Assembly (NCBI GenBank): GCA_900073065.1
Contig: FJOG01000007.1
Coordinates: 2,046,865 to 2,110,864, forward strand
Length of the DNA stretch: 64,000 nt
Direction of reading: 5' to 3'
Source of the DNA: Phialocephala subalpina
Taxonomy: Eukaryota > Ascomycota > Leotiomycetes > Helotiales > Mollisiaceae
Shown here: piece after piece, positions 47,048-59,296 of the stretch
Layout: every line of letters begins with the position of its first letter
Position numbering within the stretch: position 1 is the stretch's first letter
The notes under the pieces: model-generated
Databases searched by the model: none
What the model saw: only the letters and a program-made list of their open reading frames with translations
What the model was told of the DNA's origin: nothing
Position numbers and translations under genes: made by a program

Positions 47048-48211
47048 TTACGCTTTCATTCCATTCTTTGGATATACGTTATCCCTTGAAATTCAAATAA
47101 AATAAACAAACTCTCGAGATATTCTCAAATTGCGAAAAAAAAAAAACTGATGCAGAAGTGATGGGAGAACGAGTTGACGAAGGGTGGCGTTGGAGAGTCC
47201 TCAGTAGAAGAGATTCAAGACCCCAACCGCACTTTGGCTTAGAACGATAGTAAGGAAGGTGGAGCTGTCCATGATATTAACGCTAGTAATATTGTTGTCT
47301 TCGTGACAGGAATGGGTGACGAGGATACTATCGAAGTCAACATCTTGGACTTGGAGTTCCTGCTTTCTATCTCATGCAAAAGGAGCAAGATTTCAAGGTC
47401 CGATCACGACGAATAACTCCTCGACATATTCTCACACCACGAGAATAATAGCATCGCCCTCAAGCTTTCCCTTTTACATAGATAAAGTTTCCTCGGACAC
47501 CGAACGTTCGAACACAACAGGAACGAAAGTCTCTCGACCTTTGAAGATTCGACACGAGGAATAAGCTCCTCGTATTTACGAGGAGTAAGTTGATGCTATC
47601 ATCGCCAGGAGGAGCGTTGGCCTCGAATTAGTACAATGAGAGGGTGAATATATATGAAATATTCCATTCTCTTTTCGGTGTCACGACCTCCCAGCCGCTT
47701 TCCTTAGACCGCATCACAGACTGACCAGGCTGAGACGCTACATGCACCGAATCGGCATAATATTGGCCATTACTGGGGTTTGTTGAGATATCGCTGGCTT
47801 CAGAATCTGCAACTCACAATGCCAAGTATACCTCATCTGCTATACCAATCTCAACATCATACGAGCTTCTGTCTAATTGAATAAATGATTGGACGAGAAC
47901 GAGTATTATGGAAGCTACGAGGTGATTGCGTGGACATTCTCAACGTTCAATCATTGCCGGCAGACAAGAGATCGGGCAAGAGGAGATACCATAGGAGTCT
48001 CGAGCTGATGGCCTCGAATTACATGAAAGCCATTTATGTTTAATTATAATAAACTTTTTATAATATTTATATTATTCAAGTAAAAGTTTCCAAATCCGAA
48101 TATTTTCTCTTAGTAAATATAAATGTTTCGTTGAGTTCAAGGAGCGATGTGTGTAGAACTATATCGCTACTATCTATGTATTGCAAGCATGCCCAGTTTA
48201 TATCTTTACCT
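47048..48211. other. Intergenic, no gene seen
   Basis: Contains an A-run at about 47137-47147 and an 82-codon frame (47316-47564, +) without motif. A short AT-rich patch at 48040-48130 precedes the 3' end of the ADAM gene. Confidence 0.4.
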
Positions 48212-50633
48212 TTACGCATACCTGACTAACGGCGGATGACTCTGCCTTACCACGAAGTTCGTATACGCCGGCGAAGGATACGCAGGCGGTGCACCACGGA
48301 GTTGTTGGCCCATCGGCGGACCAGATACCATAGGCACAACACCTTTGCTGCGGTTCCGTCTTCGACAGCAAGCATATATCGAGCATGCCAAAACAAGCAG
48401 CACCAAGCTTCCCAACCCAACAGCCAGGCCGATGACCAGCCCTCTATTCCTATCAACCCAAGGCGAAACATCGTTCCCAGAAGACCCGCCTCCACCACCG
48501 GATGAACCACCTCCGGAAGACTCACTACTACAACGGCCGCTATTGCATAGTCCCCCATCACAAGGCGTCCCATCCGGGAGGTTCCGATTCAACGCCGAGC
48601 AAAACGATGAGGTCGACCATGAACATCTCAGCGTGCAGGAGTCATCATCACATGAGTTCGTGTAGTTGTTGCTGGTGCCCTGGATCACCACATTTTGGCA
48701 CTGGAGGTCTCGACTAGTGCACTTGCCTTGAGCACAGAACAGGGAAGTGTCGTTACCGCAACTTCCGCCATTGGGCTGGTATTCGTCGGTTGGGCAAGAT
48801 CCTGAAGAACCTGTGCATACCTCCTCAATATCACACGGTCCCTTGCTAGCCCTACAGATAGTATTCACAGAAGTGAACTGGCAGCCGGAGCAGCAAGCTT
48901 CATTTGAGTCGTCACAAACAGCTCCACTTTGGAATCGACATGTCGTTGGATTGCAGCATGCATTGTCTCCACAACCCCCCTCTCCACCACAATCGCACTC
49001 CTCGTCACCTTCAACAACTCCATTTCCACATTGAGCCCCATTAATGGTCGTCACGTTGCGGTTGTCCAACAGACATCTCGATAGCACCCTGTTATTCCCA
49101 AGGGCCGAACAAATATTCCCTACTGTACAGGGCGAGAACTCGGTCATGGTCCTTGAGGAACTGGGGTTCATGAGATATTGGCTATCGGCGTCGCAACTAG
49201 TTGAAGAAACTGGACAGCATTGAGAAGTTTGGCTAGTTGCACAGAGGCTAGCGTCGCAATCATGCACAGCTCCGAAAGTGTGACCACTTTCATGTCTATC
49301 CCCAGTTAGTATGGACACGTTTCGATGGGTAGCAGGGGCCCTACGCAAAAACCTGCCACTCTCCAGGTGTCCTCACAACCACATTAGCTCCAGTCACAGA
49401 CTGGGACCCCGAGCCTTGAACCCTAGAAACACACAGCTGCCCCAGCCATGCGATGCCAACTGTTCCCCCGGAATTGCAGGTACTCATCAATGTCCAGTAA
49501 GCATTATTGTCTGACCTCCCACCGCGCCATGCTGAGAACTGGTTCAATCGAGTCTCGATGTCATCTGAGATACATGCCACGTTCCATGGTGTGGCGCTTG
49601 ATGCTGACGTCGGACACTGTGCGTCACTGATGGTCAAGTTCTGAAGTCCGATAGTGACATTGAATGTCCTCTCGTAGACGTCAGACGCGGTATTGACCAT
49701 TGTAATGAGGTTCTCGCGGACGGCTTCAGCGGACTCGAATGACGATGTGTATGAGCAGTCCGTTGCGATCCCTATCAAGGCTACTCTGGTGGTGGTAGGG
49801 CAACCATCAGTACTTCCAATACTCCCTCGAAGATTGCCATACCCGCCAGTACCACCAGGACCAAGCTGTCGCTTTCCGTTGGACCCAAACAGGTCAAAGC
49901 CCAAACTCGTTGTATCCTGTTGTGGGGACATGAAGGTGGGATGACCCGGCGCAGAGTTGAAGGACAGTTGATCGGATGGACACCTTGAGGGAACGGAGTC
50001 TCGTTTGTATTCGTCAACAAGAGCCATGTCAGAATCCCGATAGACGACCATAGTCTCTTCCCCCTCCTGGGCGAAATGAAAGTCGAAATCCCGTTTCGTC
50101 TGCATGTAGCTCGACCTGAGCTGGATGTGGTGATGGTCACCCATGACACTGAACGCTCCCTCAATCAACGGTCTTGGTCCATCCTTCTTCACGAATACTC
50201 TTGCCCAACCAGCGTATACCCAGTTTCCGAAGCCTTCCTCAATCCAAGCCGACCCTTTAAAGGCCCTATGATTCGTTCTGTGGATGGGCTCCGCGTGCCG
50301 GACATTTCCTTCCAGGTCGAGGTATTCAACGAATGAATCATGTCCAAGGATGTTGTGGTTTGGTTCTAACGTAAGCTTTATTTGTTGTTGTTGGTTCTGC
50401 AATCCAAATTTGAAGTCGAACGATGTATCATGATAGACCTTTTGGGAAAGTGTTTCGATGACTGGGTTCTCCACTGGGAAGACATAGTTGATTCGATCTC
50501 GAGCTTCCGACCTTGCTATGTTACATGTAAGTATCTACTAGGAGCCAAATGGAGTCATGAACATACCACCAGCATATCGGTAGAGAGAAATGGTTGTACA
50601 TATCGACAAAGTTGCGGCGTGGAAGAGCTTCAT
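48212..50633 (-). CDS. ADAM-type zinc metalloprotease, membrane-anchored
   Basis: Predicted join: 50633-50567, 50515-49345, 49295-48212; 773 aa. A signal peptide (MKLFHAATLSICTTISLY) precedes a propeptide region. A reprolysin-like catalytic domain follows, with the zinc site HESGHTFGAVHD (about 414-425) and a YLMNP Met-turn (about 454). A disintegrin domain begins CGNGVVEGDEECDCGG (about 502). A Cys-rich region (TSRDLQCQNVV, CTLRCSW) and a Gly/Ser linker come next, then a transmembrane helix (about 698-720) and a cytoplasmic tail with PPAYPSPAY ending RYA. This is the standard fungal ADAM arrangement, so it should be a surface sheddase or protease. Introns of 51 and 49 bp restore phase, and the second intron sits just before the zinc motif. 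All zinc ligands are present, so it looks active. Confidence 0.93.
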
Positions 50634-52783
50634 ATTCGGCAGTCAAATTGGTGCCGAAATCTGTATCCCGAAACGATCAACCACACATCAAAAAACAGGA
50701 TGCCGTTATTTATTTCAATCTCATCAATCTCTCCAACATCAACTTACCGCCAAGTACGCTCAGTGACCCAAAGCACTGGGTATCACGGAATGTCGTCATG
50801 CAATCACCATACCAAGCAACCTAGAACTTTGACGTCTCTTCTTGCACCAACAGCTTCAGCTCACTCGACTCGCTGAATGGAGCACCCCGCATAATGCAGC
50901 CAGTAGTCTCGTGGCGCTTCTGCTGGGCGTTCTTGGTCTGAAGTTCAGAGTGCGTAACCCATCGGGGCGAAGCACCGCGAGCCAAGACTTCTTCGACTAA
51001 GATCTCGACAAGTCGGAGATATTGGTCGGATTTAAGGGTAACTTACTACTTTTGTGAATGATCAGTCCATAGAGATGAGGAATCGGTGCGATAGTGAGAG
51101 AGCTTAATGGTCGTATTGAGGGATTGGAATGGGAAACACTGGGCTGTGCTGGACGGCGGGTGATAGAGGATTCTCACGACTGCGGTTCAACCCGCCTGGC
51201 GAAGGGCACATGGCTTTGTTTTGACATCACTCTTTCATACCCTAGCTGATGACCTTAAATGAGGTATCATTGTACTTAGACCTGAGCACAGTATATTTCG
51301 TATACTTGCATCCCCTTCGTATGCGTACATCAGGAGCAGGAAGGACGACGAATCTTACCTCGCCAGCAACCCCCAAGGACCGCGCGTATCATGATTCCTA
51401 TCATAATGAAAACGAAGAATACACTTTGCCTACGCCGGAGCGGCAATATGAAGTTCGGCCGAAACTCATCGGCCGTCATTAAGACCTTGACGCAAGATGC
51501 ACCGGATACGAGACCACGATACCACTCTCCGATTGCGCTCCGGAGCGTTACCTTCTCCCGGCTTAGTCGAGAGAACCCTACTGGGTTGCAGCACAATACG
51601 AGAGGACGAGATGCTCTGTACCACATTGGGTACCGATACCTTGGATGAGAGTAACAACGCCGGTGGAGCATTAGAAGGAGGTGGGCGATAACGGCGATTA
51701 ACGGTTAGGACTGCAATAGCACTTACTAGCAGCCTTTTTGCCCAAGCGTTAGTTGATAATAGTCAGATAGTTATGAGTTATCCTTCGCAAACTCCTTTTT
51801 ATTCATTTAAAATTATACAAGTCAATTTAGTACACCGTCAAATATCTAAGAGTTTTACTCGTAGTAAAATAGAACGAAAATTTTTAGTTAGCCGCGGGGC
51901 GTATTCGAGTAAAGAAGTGTATATACTAATCTTAAATCTATAGTTTAGTAACTTAATACTAATAAGTTAAGATTATAATTAGGGATAGTAACAACTCGAA
52001 TCATCGTAAGAACATAAAACTTATTATTCTACCTTTGATAGAAAAGCTACGCGATCCCATTTTCGAAAGCGGCCATACTACTACTCCTTCGATTTGTCGT
52101 TAAATTCTAGAAATAAGTGATAAAGTTACTGTAAGCAGTGGATTTGAGTGAACCTGAAAGGTTTATAGAGGAGAGGACAAATCGTGCAATACTTATCAAG
52201 GAATAGAATTATATTATCAGACCCGGAACCCTGCATCATTTGGATCAACTTTAGCACAGCGCGCATTAGCGGGGCCAACTTTGCGAATGACACATTTTGA
52301 AACAGCAGAGCTAAGCTATCCAGGAGTCAGCGCCGAGACTTTATCAAGGAAGCCCATCGATTTGCTTACCCAACCAGATTACAGCGTATTTTGGGGAGGG
52401 AAATACCAGTATTTGGACGAGGGGTCCGCATTAGCTAGCGGTGATGCACAATATGGGTAAGGAAGAACGGTGATGGCAAGGGTGGCAATAGAGCCCAGCA
52501 CAATGGCGACCAAGTCAAGAAGTGACAAGTCCAACCATCAGCCTCGAGAAAAGTTGCGCCGGGTTAATCATATGCGCTATTGTTTTTTGGGGTTCGCATC
52601 CGCACGTCAGGGGTTGAGATGAGTGGAGGAACCAAGCGAAAGTAGCAGGTATGTGAGGAGGGGATGCAGGAGGCAGATGTTGAGGACACAAGAAGCCTAG
52701 CAGTAAAACGAGACAAAGGGGACTTATAAGGAAAGCTAATTGAACTCTTAAACGAATTCCATTCCTCAATTCTTGTCAATAAC
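50634..52783. other. Intergenic, partly AT-rich, no gene seen
   Basis: About 2.1 kb. 50634-51700 has short overlapping frames on both strands with no motif. 51720-52250 is AT-richer and resembles a weathered repeat. The first several hundred bases presumably carry the ADAM promoter. Confidence 0.4.
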
Positions 52784-53488
52784 CTAGGGAATCAAGCTCT
52801 GGGTTCCTCGCTGGTACCCTCTCAACCATCGTAAGTAATTCTGGCTGCGGCCCTGCGCATCCCAAACAGGCATACCTAGCTTCCCTTCCAAATATCGAGG
52901 CCACTCTGTCGCAAAGCATCCATCAATCTCCATCCTCCCTGATACTTTCATCCTCCCCAATGCTCGCACAAAATTCAAATCTTTCCCAGCTCCGTAATGC
53001 CCGAACTCCTCTTCTGCATCCAAATAGACATACACATATCCCAATCCGGTTGCCTCATCTGCTAGCTTGTTTAAAAGCTCGCACCATGTCGGACCGGAAT
53101 AATCAAGATCTTCACGATCGCCGAACCAAGTTTTTCCGGTTTCGGAATACACAGCATGAGGGAAAATTCGGAGAGATTTCAAAAGCCTGATATTGACTGG
53201 ACCAATTTGTTGCAGCCAGTTAAGAAACCGCCTGGCTTTGTCTACCAGAAACTCATTTTCGGAATAGAGGATCGGAAGGGCCTCGCGATAGATTTGTTTA
53301 CTGGTTCGCAGTAGAGCCGGAGCCATTGTCCTGTCTTTTGGGTCCTTCCGAATCGTGATCATGATTTGGTATTGAACCATGCTGTGTGAAATACGACCCT
53401 CGCGTGTCTTATTGATCAGTGCATGCCTGTAGATGCTGAGTCGTATTTCTAAAGGTAGTGAAAAGAAATTATGTTGTGGTTGAGACAT
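52784..53488 (-). CDS. F-box-like / DUF7730-type protein
   Basis: A single-exon frame, with start placed at the ATG at 53488 (MSQPQHNFFSLPLEIRLSIY), giving 234 aa. The frame is open upstream to 53629, but that extension is low-complexity basic sequence. The opening FFSLPLEIRLSIYRHALIN is the LPxEIRxxIY motif of fungal F-box-like proteins. ALLRTSKQIYREALPILYSENEF is the conserved second block shared with DUF7730 proteins. Such proteins are very numerous in ascomycetes, and their substrates and partners are unknown; a role as substrate adaptor of an SCF ubiquitin ligase is only inference. The C-terminus ends in LRWLRGYQRGTQSLIP. It appears intact and intronless. Confidence 0.8.
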   Translation of the reverse strand: MSQPQHNFFSLPLEIRLSIYRHALINKTREGRISHSMVQYQIMITIRKDPKDRTMAPALLRTSKQIYREALPILYSENEFLVDKARRFLNWLQQIGPVNIRLLKSLRIFPHAVYSETGKTWFGDREDLDYSGPTWCELLNKLADEATGLGYVYVYLDAEEEFGHYGAGKDLNFVRALGRMKVSGRMEIDGCFATEWPRYLEGKLGMPVWDAQGRSQNYLRWLRGYQRGTQSLIP

Positions 53489-53629
53489 GATGACTCCGAT
53501 GGTATGGCAGAAACGAGGAAGTTCTAGGGACCACTTGAACTTATAACCTTTCTTCTTCCTTCTCCATGCTCCACGCCGAATCGTGTCTCTTCTCATCTTA
53601 TCACATGCTTGCGCTTGCTGAAATTTCAT

Positions 53630-54543
53630 GCAATCGTCAGGTTAAGGCGGGGTTGGGCGACAACGTGAGGGTCATCCGCGCGGTGGCTTGACGCCAAACC
53701 AATTACAGAAGAACGGAATAAATTTGATCTTGAACAATTGATGACTCAACGTCTTCTCATTTGCTACTTTATATGCAACCTTCGCCGGGGATCACACCAC
53801 ATTGATTTGTGAGTTGACGGCACACCCAGTCACGAAGGCCACTCTACGTAAAGCTCATTTATGCTGTCGGCGCGGAGGCCCACGACAATAGCACTGCCGC
53901 CTGCATCAGAGGCGTGTGAAGGGGGAGATCGAGGGCATCCGAGAGAGTCTTCGATCGTTCGTTCATTGCCTCTTTCTAAGTTGGGAGGAGTGTTATCTGA
54001 AGCTATTAAACTGGCCTGTTGATATTGAAGCGTGTACGGAATATGGAGCTTTCCCGCCAACTATTAAGCTACAAGGGAAAGCACTTTGCAAAGCACAGTG
54101 GCCTTGGAGGAGATGGAGACATCAATGAAGGAAGTTGTTTGAATGCAAAAGTAGTTGACCCCTCCAAGTTTCAAAGATCACATCTCGTAGCTGAGCTTCA
54201 CGCCGCACAGAACATGGTTGAAGCACAGGTCGAGAAACAGGGATCTTCGCATTTACCCGCTGAAGTTAGAGCAACGGGGCTTCCTAAGGGATGAGGCTGT
54301 GCCACGTGCGCAGCCTCACGAACGTCGCTCTGGAGAACATTTCCTTTCATTTACCCTCACCTCTGATGCGAGCCCCAGAGAGAGCTGCCGTTCGTAAGAC
54401 ACTTAGGACGAGACATTGTCTTTCCTTGAACCTTGCACTCGTATCGGTATTCCATTTCACCATAAGTGCATGCTCTCAATAGCAAGGCTGTGATCCTCAG
54501 CCTGTGAATCCGGCGGCCTTGCGACATTGACGACGACGTGAGC
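53630..54543. other. Divergent intergenic region
   Basis: Between the F-box-like gene (-) and the ankyrin pseudogene (+). Frames below 121 codons only, without motif. Confidence 0.4.
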
Positions 54544-56738
54544 ATGGCTGAAGTCTTAGGCATCGTTGCGAGTGGAATCGCAGTTGGACAGCTGGCAAGT
54601 GAAGTGACCAGTAGTATCATCACATTGAAGGGGTATTGGGACCAGGTGAAGGAGGCCACCAGCGAGATTCGGCAGCTCCTGCTAGAGCTCGACTCTCTCA
54701 ACCTCATTCTACGCCACATCCAAAACGATCAACATCGAGAGAATGTACCGACATTAGGATCCACTAAAATCTGCGTTGATCAGACTTGGAAGCTCTGCAA
54801 AGAGGGCTCGGACGAGTTGAATGGATTGGTGGGGGAGTTAGCGGAGAAGATTGACAGGAAGACCGGGTGGAGAAAGAAGGCTGGAGCCGCAAAAGTGGTA
54901 TTGAAGAAGGAAGAGATGAAGCTAATAAAAAGGCGGATGAAGAATGCAATTCGACTACTCAGCTTGGCACATCAGTGTCACACCAAGTGAGTGCAGCTGG
55001 ATACCCAACAGCAATACCGTATTGACATTTATTAGCGCGATGATACAATTGCAGCCCGATATTATTGTAGCGAGGCTGTCTCATACAATAAACTCTACCA
55101 CATCGATCTTCCCTCACGACAGAAATGCGACCTTGGAGTGGTTGAATTCGGCTTCAATAGTGCCGGAGACTCAAAGTAAGACGGGCGCAGGAAATGGAAC
55201 GGTTGAAACTTCGCCAGTTGATATCCTTGTCAGAAGGCAGTATCAACACTGGGGCAAGTCTCTATCACGGGTCCAGTTTCTTATTGGATCACTGCAGTAC
55301 TGGAGCAAATATGAAACTCCTAGAGGCCGGCAAAGACTGACAATGACAACCAAGTATCAGTGTCCTACTTGGCTCTCGGAAAGGGCTTGGGATGTCACCG
55401 CAATCTATCAAAGCCATAGGGGTTGGAGATTCTATTTACGGTCATACCGTGAGCTTCCTAATAACCATGAAATTTTTAAATTTGTCCGCAATGGGGATAT
55501 TGCCAGTCTCAAACACATGTTGGCGACGGGTCAGGGCTACATCACGGCTAAGTAGAGATCTGGGGGACGGACACTTTTACACGTGAGTCTGACACGGGAG
55601 TGAAAACTAAAGCGCTGACCATTTCAACGAGCTCAGATTTCGATACTCAGCGGTCACCTCGACATCTGTAAAATGCCAATTGATGCTGGGGCCGACCCCT
55701 CAGCTGAGGGCGATCTTGGTTGGTGAGTTTTTCTCCGTTGTTCAATACGAGTGACTAGATTTCTGAAGTATGACCTCGGTACTACAATGCACGGAGCCTG
55801 TGGTTTCGTGGCCTCAGACGCCAAAGAAGAATCTCGGGCTATAGACGTCTGCCGCCTGCTATTGAATTCCGGGAGTTCTCATTCCGAACCACTGATTGAT
55901 CAACGCAATTTTGTTGAGTGGTTCTGTGGTTCAGCGTCCTATTTCGGTTTCTCCAACAACAAATGTACCCTCCATACAACGAACTACCTTTGCAGATGCG
56001 GTTTGAGGTTCTGTCAGCGATTCCGTATTCGCTAAAGGAGAGCGAAGAAGATATATTTAGGTTGGCGTTGGGCTGCTCTGCTCTCACGAAGGAAATAGTT
56101 ACCTTCCGGGACTCGCGGGGCCTGAAAGTCCTTCATTATGTCGGCCGCGCAATAGGTGAAACGAAGTGTACTACGTGCAAACAATTATGTTTCGTCTCGG
56201 GAAACGAACTTCAATGTTTTTCTCGCCACGCAGTCTGCTATAATGCGAATCAATGCGGTTGGAACAAGATGTTACGAGAAGCAATTACTGCAGGGTCACC
56301 ATTACATGCGACTGATTTCATGGGGAGAACACCGATTTGTAAATTGCTATGCGATTTCGACCCGCTCTTCCTCCGCGATGAGTCTTTTTTGGGCATCTAC
56401 ATAACCGACTACAAAATGATAATACAGTATCTGAGTTATATGTTGTATGCCTGGCTGTACGACTTACAAGCCTCAAGCGTGGACCTACAAGACTACGGGA
56501 AAAGGAGACGGCTCTCAATCTTAAAAACAAAGTAAACTCAAGGCATTGCTTCTCTTCTGGATACGAACATATTCGTTTTCTTTTGCCCGCGTTTTCATAC
56601 GGACCGAAACTCGAGGGTTGGCAATTCTGGTTCTCAGAACCAACCGACAACTTCGCAGGAGAATTCTGGGCCATGACGGAGAGCCTTGAAGGCGGAGACG
56701 ACTTCCAATTACCTATTCCCGGTTCGTGGATAGAATAG
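54544..56738 (+). pseudogene. Ankyrin-type STAND-associated protein, disabled
   Basis: Exon 1 (54544-54986) encodes a fungal helical N-terminal domain (MAEVLGIVASGIAVGQLASE). It splices in phase through a 49-bp intron to LQPDIIVARLSHTI and a region typical of fungal NACHT/ankyrin-family proteins (IFKFVRNGDIASLKHMLATG). Ankyrin-like pieces follow (GGRTLLH, then SGHLDICKMPIDAGADPSAE). The C-terminal part includes YPPYNELPLQMRFEVLSAI and, at 56520-56738, KLEGWQFWFSEPTDNFAGEF ending PGSWIE. Disabling changes seen are an in-frame TAG at 55553-55555 between ITAK and the ankyrin motif, a frame change near 55930, and another near 56500 (DYGK against EKETALN). An intron junction at 55722/55759 would also create TGA. 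With several breaks this is a pseudogene rather than a sequencing slip. Confidence 0.75.
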
Positions 56739-57216
56739 GTTGATCTTAATCTGGCTTTTAGTCGCGCAGAGCCTCTCTCGAGTTGCAACCAGAGCGGCCC
56801 ATTCCCTCCAAGTACTTTCGGAGCCGGATCCTACGCTAGGAAATCATGGCAGTTCACTCCATGTGTAGTAATTGCAGCAGTAATATTGTGATTTTGAAGG
56901 GTGTAAACGGAGTTGATTCTTCTAAATCTACGTGAGAAGTCCTCTTATGGAAGGAGCTTCGAACTAGCTGACAAAAAAAACGTGATGTCACGTGCTGGAT
57001 ATCACAATATCCCTTTGAAGAAAAAAAACAGTATCATAAGACACCAGATATTGGAATGCGGTGTGCTGTTTTGACCTGCTTGGCATTATGATATGAGTCA
57101 AGGAATGTGTCATAACCCAACCACTTCCACCATTCCCACCAATGCCCCTCTCTTCACTCTCACGATTTTAATAATCTCCCAAGCTAGCCCGCAAAGCACG
57201 GGAACTAGCTCTGCAG
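56739..57216. other. Convergent intergenic region
   Basis: 3' flanks of the ankyrin pseudogene (+) and the beta-propeller gene (-). A-runs occur at about 56970 and 57022. No gene seen. Confidence 0.4.
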
Positions 57217-58278
57217 TTATAGTCCGGCGTCTCCACAAGGAAGATCTGCTCTGACAACACTGGCCGATACAGTGCTATTGTTATCGAAAATCCCTGCACC
57301 CGAAATATACAAACTATTTCGATCAAGATTTGTCCTCCCAAATGCCACTGACGAATCCTGAGATAGAAAAGTCGAATTGGCTATAACTCTAGCCGCTTTG
57401 CCTGGAATATCTACCTCAACTAGTGCATTCTGCCCATTCATAGCGATCCATGCTCTCTTCCCATCCTTCGACAAGACAAAATCATCGCCGAATATTTCGT
57501 TGACAATGACTTCCGCGGGTCCAGTTGCAACTCCAGTCGTGAGTGAGATGGGAATCTTCGCAAAGAGTCCCTGGTTGAGGCTGGTATAGAACAAATCTGA
57601 TCCATGAACGTGAATCCCGTCGACAGCGACTTGTATAAATCCAGTAGGCAGATTGGCCATCGTTGGATCTCGAATAACGATTTCATATGCCGCTGTGTTG
57701 ACATCAAGCCTTATGACTGTTCCTGCAGCAGAGTCCGCGATGAGGAGATTCGAAGTGTCATTGAGAGCCATCCTGCACATGCCATTGGGTAACTCTGCAT
57801 CGAGAATCGTCGCAACCAGCGAAACCTGGGCAGGTCGAGCGATAGCTCCACTTGCTGGGGTACAGAATCGACGCATATCAACCTTCCAAACGGAATTTGC
57901 CCCTAGAGCAGTAGCTTTTCCGGTAAGGTTTGATGATGCAACAACATAGAAGACATCTTGTTCTAATTCAGCGATACCAAGAAGACCAATGGCGTCAGGG
58001 ATTTGGGCAACTTGAATGGGCGCTTTGTCTTTGCTTGGTGATATTTGGAATAGAGAAGTCGTCTTTGTCGATGTTACGAGTATCTCGCCGTTGTGTCGTA
58101 CAGCGAGATTTTCGGCGTTTGCCACATTAGGAATTTGTAGGATCTCTGTAAGGGTGACACTTCCAGAGACTGTCGGTCTGACCGCTGGGGTGGAGGATGC
58201 AAAGGAGCATTGAAGGAGCAGCACTACTCCTGCGACGCGGAGAACTGAGTATTTAAAGAACATATCGCACATGCTCAA
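57217..58278 (-). CDS. Secreted SMP-30/gluconolactonase-like beta-propeller protein
   Basis: Single exon of 353 aa from the first ATG; a start at 58263 (MFFKYSVLRVAGVVLLLQCS, 348 aa) gives a better signal peptide and is preferred. After the signal the protein has repeated beta-propeller motifs of the SMP-30/strictosidine-synthase-like superfamily: NVANAENLAVRHNGEILVTS, AIGLLGIAELEQDVFYVVAS, SVWKVDMRRF, LNDTSNLLIADSAAGTVIRL, IHVHGSDLFYTSLNQGLFAK, LSKDGKRAWIAMNGQNALVE and RNSLYISGAG. Several N-glycosylation sites fit secretion. Enzymatic activity (lactonase or other) cannot be deduced. No membrane anchor is seen, so it is probably extracellular or wall-bound. Confidence 0.85.
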   Translation of the reverse strand: MSMCDMFFKYSVLRVAGVVLLLQCSFASSTPAVRPTVSGSVTLTEILQIPNVANAENLAVRHNGEILVTSTKTTSLFQISPSKDKAPIQVAQIPDAIGLLGIAELEQDVFYVVASSNLTGKATALGANSVWKVDMRRFCTPASGAIARPAQVSLVATILDAELPNGMCRMALNDTSNLLIADSAAGTVIRLDVNTAAYEIVIRDPTMANLPTGFIQVAVDGIHVHGSDLFYTSLNQGLFAKIPISLTTGVATGPAEVIVNEIFGDDFVLSKDGKRAWIAMNGQNALVEVDIPGKAARVIANSTFLSQDSSVAFGRTNLDRNSLYISGAGIFDNNSTVSASVVRADLPCGDAGL

Positions 58279-59296
58279 ATGTGGAATAATTGAGAAACGG
58301 ACGTGTTGCTGTGAGGTGATGTGGATGGAATGGGTTTAAGGAGGAGCACAGCATTTGACGCATTTATTTAAAGACACCTTGAACCTTAAATCCGTTGATT
58401 GCTCCCTTAACATTGCCAAATATTAACTCAATAATGCCCAAAACTTGAATCATGAAGGAATTCTCAGGGGGATCAGTAAGCAGCTTTACAACAATATGCA
58501 GGCTGTGTCGGACGCGGTGTTCACTCAAACTCCATTCTTCGACGAATTTTGCATTAATGGGGGCATAGTATTGGATGGCAGGTAGCTTCGCTACTGAAAC
58601 ATTGCCTGCATCTTACTTATCTAAGAAGAACGGAAGATTACTTTTAGTCGCCAACGGCCGAGACTGCGCATAGGCAACGATATCAGTCCGCGTTCAAAAT
58701 GACCAGCTGGTAATGGTTTCAGCCACAAATGAACTTAGAGCCAATCCCAACTCTTACATCACGGATAATTCAGGAACGAGCTTAGCTCGAAGTTATATCA
58801 GCCAAGGTTCCATGAAGGCACTGATTAAGCTTTCGGACTCGGCGACATTGCATGTGCGAAGCTTGGGCCAAGTAATCTAAGAAAGGCATGTTAGCTTTCA
58901 GTGGCTACTTGATCACTTCCGGGGAACGGATTGATAGTCCCTCGCTTGGAATATTTGAATTCGGAGGCGCTAAAAAGCAGACGAATTTAGCTAGTGGAAG
59001 GTAAGCGAAAGCGAAAGCGGGATTTCGCGACGGAATTTTCCTCGGGTTTGAACCCCGTATTACAATCTAAGGAATCATAATCGCTCTATTCTTTGCGCCC
59101 TGGTAGCTTCAAAGTGCTATAAGTTCCGTTATATCCCCCCGTGTAAGTACGTAATTGATGTCTTCGTATCTTCCTCGTCTTCTCCCTACACCGTCTCAAT
59201 CTCTGGCTGCACCGAACGAAGCATCCGCCCCACATCCACCTCAGCGCGGCAAATTTATGCACCGTGCCATTACCAACTACACGATCAATCACCAAG
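58279..59296. other. Divergent intergenic region
   Basis: About 1 kb between the propeller gene (-) and the DUF1993 gene (+). No supportable frame. A minus-strand T-arm-like motif (GGGGTTCAAACCC, at about 59044-59056) was considered as a tRNA and rejected. Confidence 0.4.

Noticed and set aside
59030..59110. tRNA-like T-arm (GGGGTTCAAACCC) on the minus strand
   Set aside because: No matching 7-bp acceptor stem or anticodon arm can be folded at the right distances, so it is probably chance.
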